Shown piece after piece: positions 36,278-44,486 of a stretch of 64,000 nucleotides of DNA (the stretch's first letter is position 1; each line of letters starts with the position of its first letter). The stretch is from Campylobacteraceae bacterium (GTDB taxonomy: Bacteria > Campylobacterota > Campylobacteria > Campylobacterales > Arcobacteraceae). The notes under the pieces were generated by a model. That model was not told where the DNA came from, made no database searches, and saw only the letters and a program-made list of their open reading frames with translations. The position numbers and the translations under genes are program-made. The stretch covers positions 1 through 64,000 of the forward strand of contig JABXII010000016.1 of assembly GCA_013373175.1 (NCBI GenBank), given 5' to 3'.

Positions 36278-36469
36278 CCAATGTACCTTAAATAAGCATA
36301 GATTCTTAAATTAAAGCTTTTTTACTTAAAACAGAGTAATAATTGTTGTATGAATAAACATAAAAATAGCTATTTAATGCTTTTTTTATTACTTTTTGTA
36401 ACTTTTTTTTTAAGAATAAAAAATTGTCGAATGCTTAACAGAAATTGTACATTAAAGAAAATAAACATT

Positions 36470-36487
36470 ATGCTATACTAGTGCTAC
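36470..36487 (+). promoter_or_regulatory. acnB promoter core
   Basis: ATGCTATACTAGTGCTAC holds TATACT with the extended TGC in front. It differs at a single base from the core of the hydA1 promoter at 44361-44378, although the genes are unrelated. Confidence 0.6.
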
Positions 36488-36507
36488 AAATTTATTAGGA
36501 GATCTAT

Positions 36508-39084
36508 ATGAGTTTATTAGCTACTTATAAAGCGCATACTGAAGAAAGATTAAATGAAGGTGGATTACCACCGTTAGCATTAACTGCTGAAGAAACTGCA
36601 GAATTAGTTGAATTATTAAAAGCTAATCCAGTAGAAGAAGCAGAGTATTGCTTAGAATTATTTAAAAACAAAATTAACCCAGGTGTTGATGATGCTGCAT
36701 ACGTAAAAGCTGCATTTTTAAATGATATTGTACAAGGGAATGTTGCATGTTCTGTTATTTCTAAGACTGAAGCTGTTGAAATCTTAGGAAAAATGATGGG
36801 TGGATTCAATGTAACTCCGTTAATTGAAGCACTTAAAGTTGATGAAGTAGCTGATATCGCTGCAACACAATTAAAAAATACTATCTTAGTATATGATGCA
36901 TTCAATGATGTAAAAGATTTAATGGATGCTGGAAATGCTAAAGCTAAAGAAGTTATTGAGTCATGGGCAAACGCTGAGTGGTTCACTAATAAACCAGCAT
37001 TAGAAGAAGAAATCAAATTAACTGTTTACAAAATTCCAGGTGAAACTAATACAGATGATTTATCTCCTGCAACTGTTGCATTTACAAGACCTGATATTCC
37101 ATTACACGCAACTGCGATGTTACAATCAAGAATGGAAAAACCATTAGAAACAATGGAAGAGTTAAGACAAAAAGGTAACCCATTAGCATACGTTGGTGAT
37201 GTTGTTGGTACTGGTTCTTCTAGAAAATCAGGTATCAACTCAGTTCAATGGCACATGGGTAGAGATATTCCAGGTGTTCCAAATAAAAGAACTGGTGGTG
37301 TTGTAATTGGTTCTATTATTGCTCCAATTTTCTTCAATACTGCAGAAGATTCAGGATGTTTACCAATTGAAGCTCCAGTTGATGAATTAGAAACTGGTGA
37401 TGAAATTATTGTTAAGCCTTACGCTGGGCAAATCACTAAAAATGGTGAAGTAGTTTCTGAATTTAAATTAGCTCCAAATACAATGACTGACGAAATGAGA
37501 GCAGGGGGAAGAATTCCTTTAATTATTGGTAAAGGTTTAACTGCAAAAGCTAGAGAAGCATTAGGATTAGGTGCATCTGATATGTTCTTAGCTCCTGAGC
37601 AACCAGCTGATTCTGGAAAAGGTTTCTCTCAAGCACAAAAAATGGTAGGTAGAGCTTGTGGTCTTGATGGTGTTAGACCAGGTATGTATGTTGAACCAAT
37701 TGCAACTACTGTTGGATCTCAAGATACAACTGGACCAATGACAAGAGATGAGATTAAAGAACTTGCAGCATTATCATTTGGTGCTGATATGGTTATGCAA
37801 TCATTTTGTCACACAGCTGCTTACCCAAAACCAGCAGATATTAAATTAAGACATACTTTACCAGACTTCATCAATTCAAGAGGTGGGGTAACACTTAAGC
37901 CAGGTGATGGAATTATTCACTCTTGGTTAAATAGACTTTGTTTACCAGATACAGTAGGAACTGGTGGAGATTCACATACAAGATTCCCTATTGGTATTTC
38001 ATTCCCAGCTGGTTCAGGTCTTATTGCATTTGCAGGTGTTACAGGTATGATGCCTTTAACTATGCCAGAATCTGTTCTTGTAAGATTTAAAGGTGAAATG
38101 CAACCAGGAATCACTTTAAGAGATTTAGTTAATGCTATTCCATACCAAGCTATTCAAGATGGATTATTAACTGTTCCTAAGAAAAACAAAAAGAATGTTT
38201 TTGCTGGTACAATTATTGAAATTCAAGGTTTACCAAATCTAAAAGTTGAGCAAGCATTCGAATTATCAGATGCAGCAGCAGAGAGATCAGCAGCAGCTTG
38301 TTCTGTACAATTAGATAAAGAACCAATTATTGAATACTTATCTTCAAACATTGCTTTAATTGAAAAAATGATTGAAGAAGGTTATGAAGATGCAAGAACT
38401 CTTCAAAGAAGAGCTGATAAAATGAAAGAGTGGATTGCAAACCCTGAGTTAATTCAACCAGATGCAGATGCAGAGTATAAAGAGATTATTGAAATCGATT
38501 TAAATACTATTACTGAACCAATCTTAGCTTGTCCAAACGATCCAGATGATGTTGATACTTTAACAAATATCTTAGCTGATGAAAATAGAATCCACAAAAT
38601 TGACGAAGTATTCGTTGGTTCTTGTATGACTAATATTGGATTATTCAGAGCACTTGGAGAAGTTCTTAAAGGTGAGGGTGCTGTTCCTACTAAATTATGG
38701 GTTGCTCCTCCAACAAAAATGGATGAAGCTCAATTAACTGAAGAAGGATACTACGCTACATTTGCAGCAGCAGGTGCAAGACTTGAAATTCCTGGTTGTT
38801 CTTTATGTATGGGTAACCAAGCTTCTGTTACTGAAGGTGCAGCAGTATTCTCAACTTCTACAAGAAACTTTGATAATAGACTTGGAAAAGGTTCGCAAGT
38901 TTACTTAGGATCAGCAGAAGTTGCAGCAGTTACAGCACTTCTAGGAAGATTACCATCTAAAGAAGAGTATATGGAAATCGTACCTAAGAAAATTACTGAA
39001 CAAAACAAAGATGGAGTTTATAAATACTTAAACTTCAACCAAGTATCTAAAGAGCATTTAACTACATTAGTTACTTCTAGATAA
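36508..39084 (+). CDS. acnB: Aconitate hydratase B
   Basis: The 858-residue enzyme isomerises citrate and isocitrate in the TCA cycle, or in the reverse direction in organisms with the reductive cycle. It has the AcnB layout: an N-terminal helical HEAT-like domain, the swivelling domain near 170-370 ([16 protein letters not shown]), and the catalytic domains with [18 protein letters not shown], the iron-sulfur ligands VGSCMTNIG (Cys near 706) and GCSLCMGNQ (Cys near 764 and 767). AcnB is also known to bind mRNA when its cluster is lost. A strong terminator follows. Confidence 0.97.
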   Translation: MSLLATYKAHTEERLNEGGLPPLALTAEETAELVELLKANPVEEAEYCLELFKNKINPGVDDAAYVKAAFLNDIVQGNVACSVISKTEAVEILGKMMGGFNVTPLIEALKVDEVADIAATQLKNTILVYDAFNDVKDLMDAGNAKAKEVIESWANAEWFTNKPALEEEIKLTVYKIPGETNTDDLSPATVAFTRPDIPLHATAMLQSRMEKPLETMEELRQKGNPLAYVGDVVGTGSSRKSGINSVQWHMGRDIPGVPNKRTGGVVIGSIIAPIFFNTAEDSGCLPIEAPVDELETGDEIIVKPYAGQITKNGEVVSEFKLAPNTMTDEMRAGGRIPLIIGKGLTAKAREALGLGASDMFLAPEQPADSGKGFSQAQKMVGRACGLDGVRPGMYVEPIATTVGSQDTTGPMTRDEIKELAALSFGADMVMQSFCHTAAYPKPADIKLRHTLPDFINSRGGVTLKPGDGIIHSWLNRLCLPDTVGTGGDSHTRFPIGISFPAGSGLIAFAGVTGMMPLTMPESVLVRFKGEMQPGITLRDLVNAIPYQAIQDGLLTVPKKNKKNVFAGTIIEIQGLPNLKVEQAFELSDAAAERSAAACSVQLDKEPIIEYLSSNIALIEKMIEEGYEDARTLQRRADKMKEWIANPELIQPDADAEYKEIIEIDLNTITEPILACPNDPDDVDTLTNILADENRIHKIDEVFVGSCMTNIGLFRALGEVLKGEGAVPTKLWVAPPTKMDEAQLTEEGYYATFAAAGARLEIPGCSLCMGNQASVTEGAAVFSTSTRNFDNRLGKGSQVYLGSAEVAAVTALLGRLPSKEEYMEIVPKKITEQNKDGVYKYLNFNQVSKEHLTTLVTSR

Positions 39085-39093
39085 TCTTACATT

Positions 39094-39124
39094 AAGACAA
39101 AAAGGTTTTAGCCTTTTTGTCTTT
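39094..39124 (+). terminator. Intrinsic terminator of acnB
   Basis: AAGACAAAAAGG (39094-39105) pairs with CCTTTTTGTCTT (39112-39123) around a six-base loop. The T content after the stem is modest. Confidence 0.8.
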
Positions 39125-39235
39125 AATTAAAACTACTTAATCCATAAATATTTCTTTTAAAATTTTATATTTCTTAATATTATTTACTGTAATATACTTA
39201 TCTACATGATTAAAAAAATACATAAAGGATAAAAA

Positions 39236-39415
39236 TTGAGTTTACAAGTAAATGGAATTTTAGGATTTATTTTATTATTTTTAGACATTATAGCAATAAT
39301 TAAAATAGTAAATAGTGGTGCTACAACAGTAAGAAAAGCAATATGGATTTTAATAATTTTATTCTTACCTTTTATAGGTTTAATTGCTTGGTATTTCCTT
39401 GGACCAAGAGGATAA
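39236..39415 (+). CDS. 59-residue membrane protein with a PLDc_N-type domain
   Basis: A small gene starts at TTG 39236, six bases after AAAGGAT, and ends TAA 39413-39415. The peptide starts MSLQVNGILGFILLF and ends PFIGLIAWYFLGPRG. It has two transmembrane helices, the second with the (L)P-x-x-G-x-x-x-W/Y-x-x-x-G pattern of the phospholipase D-nuclease N-terminal (PLDc_N) domain found in cardiolipin synthases and as small stand-alone proteins. No catalytic part follows. A clear terminator stands at its end. Confidence 0.78.
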   Translation: MSLQVNGILGFILLFLDIIAIIKIVNSGATTVRKAIWILIILFLPFIGLIAWYFLGPRG

Positions 39416-39417
39416 CG

Positions 39418-39446
39418 AAAAGAAGATATTTTATATCTTCTTTTTT
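39418..39446. terminator. Intrinsic terminator, probably bidirectional
   Basis: GAAGATAT pairs with ATATCTTC around a three-base loop, with flanking AAAA and TTTTTT runs. It separates the small PLDc_N gene from the convergent TVP38 gene. Confidence 0.8.
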
Positions 39447-39452
39447 ACTTAC

Positions 39453-40151
39453 TTACTTATTTCTTTTTCTTTTTCTATAATCAAAATAAATAAAAATAGC
39501 ATATATTAAAATTCCTATAGCACTTATATAAGTTAAGCCCTCTTTTAAGTCACTAATATTACTTGAAAAGAATGTAATTGCTACAGCTAAGGGTGTTATT
39601 CCAATAATAGTTGCAAAGATAAATTTTAAATAATTCATCCTTAAGGCACCTGCAATTAAACTAACTCCATCATTTGATAAAAATGGAGATATTCTAAAAA
39701 TGACTACACTAAGAAAACCATAATTATTTATCCAAAAATCTAATTTATCAAAACTTTTTTTACTGATATACTTTTTTAATGCATTTTCACTAAATGCATT
39801 TCCTATAACGTAAGCTAAGGTAGAAGCTAAGAATACTCCAATTAAACTAATTAAAATAGAAGGGATGAATCCATATACTAAAGCAGCGATAATCATAGGT
39901 AACCAAGAAGGGAATACTACTAAAAACAATTGAAAAATCATCACTAAAATCAAAATAATTGCACCCCAAATACCATATGATTTTATTTGGCTTGAGATTT
40001 CTTCTTTATTTCCTGACATGAAAACTTCCCATAGTTCATTTACATTGTTTTTAAAACTGTCATTTACAAAATATAAAACTATCATTATTAGTATGAAGAT
40101 AAAACTTGTAATTATTGGAATGTATTTTATATATTTTTCACTAATACTCAT
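39453..40151 (-). CDS. TVP38/TMEM64-family (VTT domain) membrane protein
   Basis: The 232-residue polytopic protein has the VTT-domain core: VVFPSWLPMIIAALVYGF, LIGVFLASTLAYVIGNAFS, and FRISPFLSNDGVSLIAGALR. It is related to the DedA protein at 7,887 but belongs to the TVP38 branch. These proteins are thought to move lipids between bilayer leaflets; no substrate is known here. The start overlaps the stop of the EEP gene by four bases (ATGA), so the two are co-translated. Confidence 0.87.
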   Translation of the reverse strand: MSISEKYIKYIPIITSFIFILIMIVLYFVNDSFKNNVNELWEVFMSGNKEEISSQIKSYGIWGAIILILVMIFQLFLVVFPSWLPMIIAALVYGFIPSILISLIGVFLASTLAYVIGNAFSENALKKYISKKSFDKLDFWINNYGFLSVVIFRISPFLSNDGVSLIAGALRMNYLKFIFATIIGITPLAVAITFFSSNISDLKEGLTYISAIGILIYAIFIYFDYRKRKRNK

Positions 40152-41146
40152 TTAATATTTTCTCCTTCATTTTCAAATGAACATAATTCTAAACTTGTTA
40201 AGATAGCAAAATGATCAGAACCATAGTAAGGTAGTCTTTCAATCTTATTTACTTTGAAGTGTTTGCTATGAAATAAATGATCTAATGGCCATCTAAAAAA
40301 CCAATATTTGGCATTATAAGTACTATAAATACCTCTTCCAACTCTTGGGTCTAAAAGCTTACTGATTTTTTTGAAGGTCTTAGTGGATTTTGACCAAGCA
40401 ACGTCATTTAAATCTCCTGTTACAATAGTTGGTAACTCTTTTTCCTTTAAACTTTTTGCTAATATTATTAACTCAATGTCTCTATTAGTAGATTTCTCAT
40501 TTTCCGTAGGACTTGGAGGTTTAGGGTGTAAAAAATGTGCTTTTATTCTTTGTTTAGAAGGTAAATGTATTTCTGAGTGTATAGATGGCACTTCATCTTC
40601 AACCAAATATTTTATTTCTGCACATTCTATTTTAAATTTAGAATAAAGGTGCATTCCATAAAGATTTTCTAAAGGACACTTTACATTATATTTATATTTT
40701 GACTCAATTTTATTTAATTTCTCTTCCCACCATTTGTTAGTTTCTAAGGTGATAATAATATCCGGGTCATATTTATTTATTAGTTCAATAAATTTTTCTG
40801 TATTTTTATTGTGCATTAAAACATTTGCTGTAAGGATGTCGATTGAATTATTTTTTTCTTTTGTATTTTCAACTTCTTTGGGATAAAAAATAGTATAGGG
40901 AAGAATATACATTATTTGATATAGTAAAACAACAGTTGTGCCAACAATTAAAAACAGTGAAAATAACTTTGATAAATCTAGAAAAATAATTTCAACACTT
41001 AATACTATAAATGAAGAAACAATAAGAATTAGTCTAGGAAACTCCCAAAATCTGATAGTCCAGTGTCTATGATTTAGAAGAGGAAGTAGGCTTGTAATCA
41101 ATAAAAAAAGTAAAATAAAAAGAAATAGTATCTGTATATTATTCAA
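40148..41146 (-). CDS. Membrane-anchored endonuclease/exonuclease/phosphatase-fold protein
   Basis: The 332-residue protein has three hydrophobic helices in its first 95 residues, then an EEP hydrolase domain: DILTANVLMHN, PDIIITLETNKWWEEK (catalytic Glu), VTGDLNDVAW (Asp, Asn), and YGSDHFAIL (Asp-His). It resembles VanJ-like and related membrane phosphatases of lipid carriers, though a nuclease role is not excluded. The active site faces the periplasm or cytosol depending on topology, which I cannot decide. It shares an operon with the TVP38-type gene. Confidence 0.85.
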   Translation of the reverse strand: MNNIQILFLFILLFLLITSLLPLLNHRHWTIRFWEFPRLILIVSSFIVLSVEIIFLDLSKLFSLFLIVGTTVVLLYQIMYILPYTIFYPKEVENTKEKNNSIDILTANVLMHNKNTEKFIELINKYDPDIIITLETNKWWEEKLNKIESKYKYNVKCPLENLYGMHLYSKFKIECAEIKYLVEDEVPSIHSEIHLPSKQRIKAHFLHPKPPSPTENEKSTNRDIELIILAKSLKEKELPTIVTGDLNDVAWSKSTKTFKKISKLLDPRVGRGIYSTYNAKYWFFRWPLDHLFHSKHFKVNKIERLPYYGSDHFAILTSLELCSFENEGENIK

Positions 41147-41260
41147 AAGTAACCTTTATTTAATAAAAATTTTTTAAAATATTAGCATAAATATATATAA
41201 TTTTTATTATCAATATTTATTATTTCAAGGAATACAATTTTAAATGTAATGAAATAGTCT

Positions 41261-41274
41261 TATGAAAAATCATT
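41261..41274. promoter_or_regulatory. Operator candidate A, upstream of tetR
   Basis: ATGA-AAAA-TCAT (41262-41273) has the same four-base arms and four-base spacer as the hydA sites. It ends 16 bases before a -10-like TATAGT (41291-41296), so a bound protein would cover the -35 region. This suggests autoregulation of the adjacent TetR gene. Confidence 0.55.
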
Positions 41275-41327
41275 CACTATTAATTAGAAATATAGTATTA
41301 TTAAAAAAATAATTCTAAGGATTTATC

Positions 41328-41921
41328 ATATCAACTACAAAAGAGACTAAAAAGAACAATATTATTGAAAATTCATTAAAACTTTTTTCTCAAAAAGGTT
41401 TTTATAATACGACAATTCCTGATATTGCAAGAGCTATGAAAATGAGTGTTGGTAATATGTATAACTACTTTTCTTCAAAAGAAGAATTAGCAAAATATGC
41501 AATTAAGTATTCTACTAATATTCTAGCTAAAGATTTAAGAGAAATTAATCAAATGGAAGCCTCTTCTAGGGATAAAATTTTTTTATTTACAAGAAAATAT
41601 TTAGAAAATGTTCAAAAATCACCAGAAGTAATTGAGTATTTTTTAAGGGTTTATTTATCAAATAGAGAAGTTTTTAACAATGATTGTGAAGGTTTTTTAT
41701 GTGTAAGTGAATTTGTAACTGAAGTAATGATTTTACTTGACGAAGGAGCTGCAAAAGAAGAGTTTAGGCAACAAGACTTTTTCCCGGCTTTTGCAATGAT
41801 TATGGGTGCATTAGGTGGTTTTGCTTTTCTTTCTGGAGAAAAAGTTTTAGAAAAAGATATTTCAACTTATTCTGATGATGTTGCTGAAAATATCTATAGA
41901 GCTTTAAAAAGTGACGATTAA
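41328..41921 (+). CDS. TetR-family transcriptional regulator with apparent ATA start codon
   Basis: Read from 41328 the protein has 197 residues and a complete TetR HTH: KNNIIENSLKLFSQKGFYNT, then TIPDIARAMKMSVGNMYNYF and SSKEELAKYAI. The ligand domain follows. The frame has no ATG, GTG or TTG between its stop at 41316 and the ATG at 41436, which lies inside the HTH and has no ribosome binding site. AAGGA (41317-41321) is six bases before ATA 41328, so this is the position of a start codon. It stands directly before the hydrogenase genes, and matching operator candidates lie before hydA1 and hydA2. I infer a hydrogenase regulator. A sequencing error (ATG to ATA) cannot be excluded. Confidence 0.8.
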   Translation: MSTTKETKKNNIIENSLKLFSQKGFYNTTIPDIARAMKMSVGNMYNYFSSKEELAKYAIKYSTNILAKDLREINQMEASSRDKIFLFTRKYLENVQKSPEVIEYFLRVYLSNREVFNNDCEGFLCVSEFVTEVMILLDEGAAKEEFRQQDFFPAFAMIMGALGGFAFLSGEKVLEKDISTYSDDVAENIYRALKSDD

Positions 41922-41932
41922 TAAAATTAATT

Positions 41933-41968
41933 AAATAGAGATACTTTAAAGAGTTATCTCTATTTTTT
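41933..41968 (+). terminator. Intrinsic terminator between tetR and the cytosolic hydrogenase genes
   Basis: AAATAGAGATA (41933-41943) pairs perfectly with TATCTCTATTT (41955-41965), followed by T residues to 41968. Only 18 bases separate it from the small-subunit ATG, too few for a new promoter, so the hydrogenase genes must be reached by read-through or from a promoter inside tetR. Confidence 0.8.
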
Positions 41969-41986
41969 GAAAGCAGTTTTTTGGTA

Positions 41987-42886
41987 ATGATTAATACAAA
42001 TAAAAAACCAAAAATAGTTTGGCTACAAGCTATAACATGTAATGGCAATACTCATTCACTTTTAAGTGCAAATGCAAATAGGTTAAAACTATTTTTAGAT
42101 AGTTTTGATTTAGTTTATCACCCTTCATTAACTACTGATACTTTACTAGATGACTTACTTAAAGAAGATAAAGAGATTGACTTTTTACTTGTTGAAGGTG
42201 CAATTACTTCAAATAAAGAGTTTTATCAAATATCTGACCAAACTATAAGTGAAGTCTTAAAAAAGCTTGTTTTAAAATCAAAATATTTAATAGCTGTTGG
42301 TTCTTGTGCTTCTTATGGGGGAGTACACAAAAAATTTGAACAAAATAGTGATATTTGGGGTTTAAAAGAGGCTTTAGAAAAAGAAGACACTTCTTCTTTA
42401 TTTCATCCAATAGTTAATCTTACAGGTTGTCCTGTTCATCCTGAGTGGATATTTCAAACTCTATTTTCACTAAAAGAGTATCAACAAATTGCTTTAGATG
42501 AAATGGGAAGACCTAAAGAAATCTATTCTTATTTAGCACACCATGGTTGTACAAGAAATGAATATTTTGAGTGGAAGGTTGAAGCAAAATCTTTTGGACT
42601 AAAAGAAGGGTGTCTTTTTTATGAACAAGGTTGCCGTGGTCCTATGACTCACTCAAATTGCAATAAAATACTTTGGAATGATGTAAACACAAAGACACGA
42701 GCTGGTATGCCATGTATTGGTTGTACAGAGTTTGATTTTCCTAGAAATAATATGCTTGAAACAAAAAAGAATATAGGAATACCTGATGAAGTGCCTTTAG
42801 GTGTTACTAAAAGAGCATATCTGTCTTTAGCTGGTGTTGCAAAGACTTTTAAAATAGATAGATTAAATGAAAAGATTATTAAATGA
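41987..42886 (+). CDS. hupS: [NiFe]-hydrogenase small subunit, cytosolic group 2-like
   Basis: The 299-residue protein has no Tat signal and begins near the WLQ motif (KIVWLQAITCNGNTHSLL), as in group 2 uptake and sensory hydrogenases. Proximal-cluster ligands: Cys18, then Asn21 where a second Cys is usual, Cys in VGSCASYGG and Cys in LTGCPVHP. Distal-cluster ligands: HHGCTRNE and GCLFYEQGCRGP. Medial: SNCNKI and MPCIGCTEFDF. An Asn at that place also occurs in cyanobacterial HupS as far as I recall. The subgroup (2b, 2d or other) is not settled. It overlaps the large-subunit gene by four bases. Confidence 0.9.
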   Translation: MINTNKKPKIVWLQAITCNGNTHSLLSANANRLKLFLDSFDLVYHPSLTTDTLLDDLLKEDKEIDFLLVEGAITSNKEFYQISDQTISEVLKKLVLKSKYLIAVGSCASYGGVHKKFEQNSDIWGLKEALEKEDTSSLFHPIVNLTGCPVHPEWIFQTLFSLKEYQQIALDEMGRPKEIYSYLAHHGCTRNEYFEWKVEAKSFGLKEGCLFYEQGCRGPMTHSNCNKILWNDVNTKTRAGMPCIGCTEFDFPRNNMLETKKNIGIPDEVPLGVTKRAYLSLAGVAKTFKIDRLNEKIIK

Positions 42887-44238
42887 AAACTGTAGATATA
42901 GTAGAAAGAATAGAAGGTGAAGCTAAGCTTGTTTGTCAGTGGGAAAAAGAAAAGATATCAGATGTAAAAATACAGTTTTTAAACTTTAGAGGTTTTGAGT
43001 TCATCTTAAAAGATAAACCTGCTTTAGATGCACTTGTTTACACTCCAAGAATTTGTGGTATTTGCGGACAAGCTCATTTAAAAGCTACAGTAGAATCATT
43101 AGAAAATATTTATAAAAATCATAATGAAAAACTAACTTTAACAAATAAAGCAAAACTACTTAGAGAGATTGGATTAAATATTGAAATTATAGATTCACAT
43201 ATAAAATGGTTTTATATGTTTATTATGCCAGATGTCGTTAAGTTTTCAAATAATAGTTTAGATGAATATTCTGCTTTAAAAGGAAAAAAATGGCTAGAAG
43301 CTTCAAATATTGCAAGTGAAACTATTAAATCCTTAGCCATTATTGGAGGGCAGTGGCCACATACTTCTTATATGATTCCAGGTGGAGTAGTTTCAGACCC
43401 TACCTTATTAGATTTAGCAACAATGCAAAACTATATGGACCAAGCAATTAGATTTTATGAAAATAGTTTAGTAGGCAATGATTTAGATACTTATCTTAAC
43501 TTTAATAAAAGTGAAGACTTATATAAAGTAAAAGGGGATTTAAAAGATTTTATAACAATTTCTTTTGAAAATGAATTTGAAAAAATTGGAAAATCATATG
43601 ATAGACATTTGGTATTAGGAGATTCTCTTTCATTTGAAAAAGGAAAGATAAGCAAAAAATTAACTAAAAATATTGATTATGAAAATATAGAAGAATTTAC
43701 GATGAATAGTTTTGATATTGATAAATCAAAAGTATCAAAGGAAGCATATACTTGGTCAAAAACTGCACTGTATGCAAATAACTTTTATGAAACAGGACCT
43801 CTTTCAAGAGCAGTTGTACAAGATAGAAGTTTTGTAAGTGATATTCATAAACATTATAGTGACTCAATGTTCACAAGAGTATTGGCAAGAATGGATGAAT
43901 TAGGCTTCTTACTTTTTAAAACAAAAGAGTTAATAAAACAAATTGATATAAATGAAGAGTCTTTTATAAAACCACAAGTTTCCCTTAAAGATTTTAGATA
44001 TGGAATTGGCCAAGCTTCTGTGGAGGCTTGCAGAGGTTCTTTGTATCATGATGTTGAAATTGAAAATGGTATTATTAGAAAATATGATGTTATAACACCT
44101 ACTGTATGGAATTTAGGACCTGGGATTGATAATAAACTTTCAATTTCACAAAAAGCAATAGTAGGAACAGACTCTTTAGAAAAAGCAAAATTGATTCTAA
44201 GAAGTTTTGATGTTTGTTCTGTTTGTACAACCCACTAA
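42883..44238 (+). CDS. hupL: [NiFe]-hydrogenase large subunit, cytosolic group 2-like, without C-terminal extension
   Basis: The 451-residue protein holds the nickel-iron site. The first pair of ligands is in RICGICGQAHLKA near residue 57, the second in SFDVCSVCTTH at the very end. The motif reads D-V-C where D-P-C is usual. The chain stops at the His, so there is no peptide for a maturation endopeptidase to remove; HoxC/HupV-type sensor subunits share this trait, and so may some other group 2 enzymes. No HupT/HoxJ-like kinase is encoded nearby. A sensory or cytosolic uptake role are both possible. Confidence 0.9.
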   Translation: MKTVDIVERIEGEAKLVCQWEKEKISDVKIQFLNFRGFEFILKDKPALDALVYTPRICGICGQAHLKATVESLENIYKNHNEKLTLTNKAKLLREIGLNIEIIDSHIKWFYMFIMPDVVKFSNNSLDEYSALKGKKWLEASNIASETIKSLAIIGGQWPHTSYMIPGGVVSDPTLLDLATMQNYMDQAIRFYENSLVGNDLDTYLNFNKSEDLYKVKGDLKDFITISFENEFEKIGKSYDRHLVLGDSLSFEKGKISKKLTKNIDYENIEEFTMNSFDIDKSKVSKEAYTWSKTALYANNFYETGPLSRAVVQDRSFVSDIHKHYSDSMFTRVLARMDELGFLLFKTKELIKQIDINEESFIKPQVSLKDFRYGIGQASVEACRGSLYHDVEIENGIIRKYDVITPTVWNLGPGIDNKLSISQKAIVGTDSLEKAKLILRSFDVCSVCTTH

Positions 44239-44339
44239 TTTTTGTTTCACTTTGAAACACTTTAATAAAAAATAAAAAAAACTTTAACCTCTATTTTACT
44301 TATGTATTTTTAGAACCAATATTTCTCAATTACCGATAT

Positions 44340-44355
44340 AAATGAACGTTCATTT
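44340..44355. promoter_or_regulatory. Operator candidate B, at the hydA1 promoter
   Basis: AAATGAACGTTCATTT is a perfect 16-base palindrome. It ends nine bases before the -10 TATACT (44365-44370), so it overlaps the -35 region. The core ATGA-N4-TCAT is shared with sites A, C, D and E. Confidence 0.75.
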
Positions 44356-44360
44356 TATCG

Positions 44361-44378
44361 ATGCTATACTAATGCTAC
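44361..44378 (+). promoter_or_regulatory. hydA1 operon promoter core
   Basis: ATGCTATACTAATGCTAC holds TATACT with an extended TGC. It matches the acnB promoter core (36470-36487) at 17 of 18 positions. Confidence 0.6.
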
Positions 44379-44449
44379 CATTTTAACAAAAAATGTCATT
44401 TTTGATAATTTTAAATTAAGTAATAAATAGTTAATTTTACAATGATAAT

Positions 44450-44465
44450 AAATGAATATTCATTT
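44450..44465. promoter_or_regulatory. Operator candidate C, in the hydA1 leader
   Basis: AAATGAATATTCATTT is a perfect 16-base palindrome. Its centre is 110 bases after that of site B and its end is 21 bases before the hydA1 start codon, nearly the same distance as site E before hydA2. A protein here could act as a transcription roadblock. Confidence 0.7.
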
Positions 44466-44486
44466 AAAAGCTTAAAGGAGAAGGGG

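Larger units (their letters stand above)
36170..36507 (+). promoter_or_regulatory. acnB: acnB upstream region (338 bases without a gene)
   Basis: The gap holds the acnB promoter and operator candidates. A 17-base palindrome (36261-36277) is followed by another TGTAC at 36282-36286 and by TTGTACATT at 36445-36453. An extended -10 (TGCTATACT, 36471-36479) lies about 30 bases before the ATG, which has AGGAG at normal distance. The rest is AT-rich with long T runs, and I see no other gene. Confidence 0.55.

Noticed and set aside
36350-36481. 43-codon hydrophobic open frame in the acnB upstream region
   Set aside because: It has no ribosome binding site, its hydrophobic stretch comes from T runs, and it runs through the acnB -10 promoter.
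44442-44486. Longer N-terminus of HydA1 starting at ATG 44442
   Set aside because: No Shine-Dalgarno there; the frame runs through operator C. AAAGGAG stands before ATG 44487.
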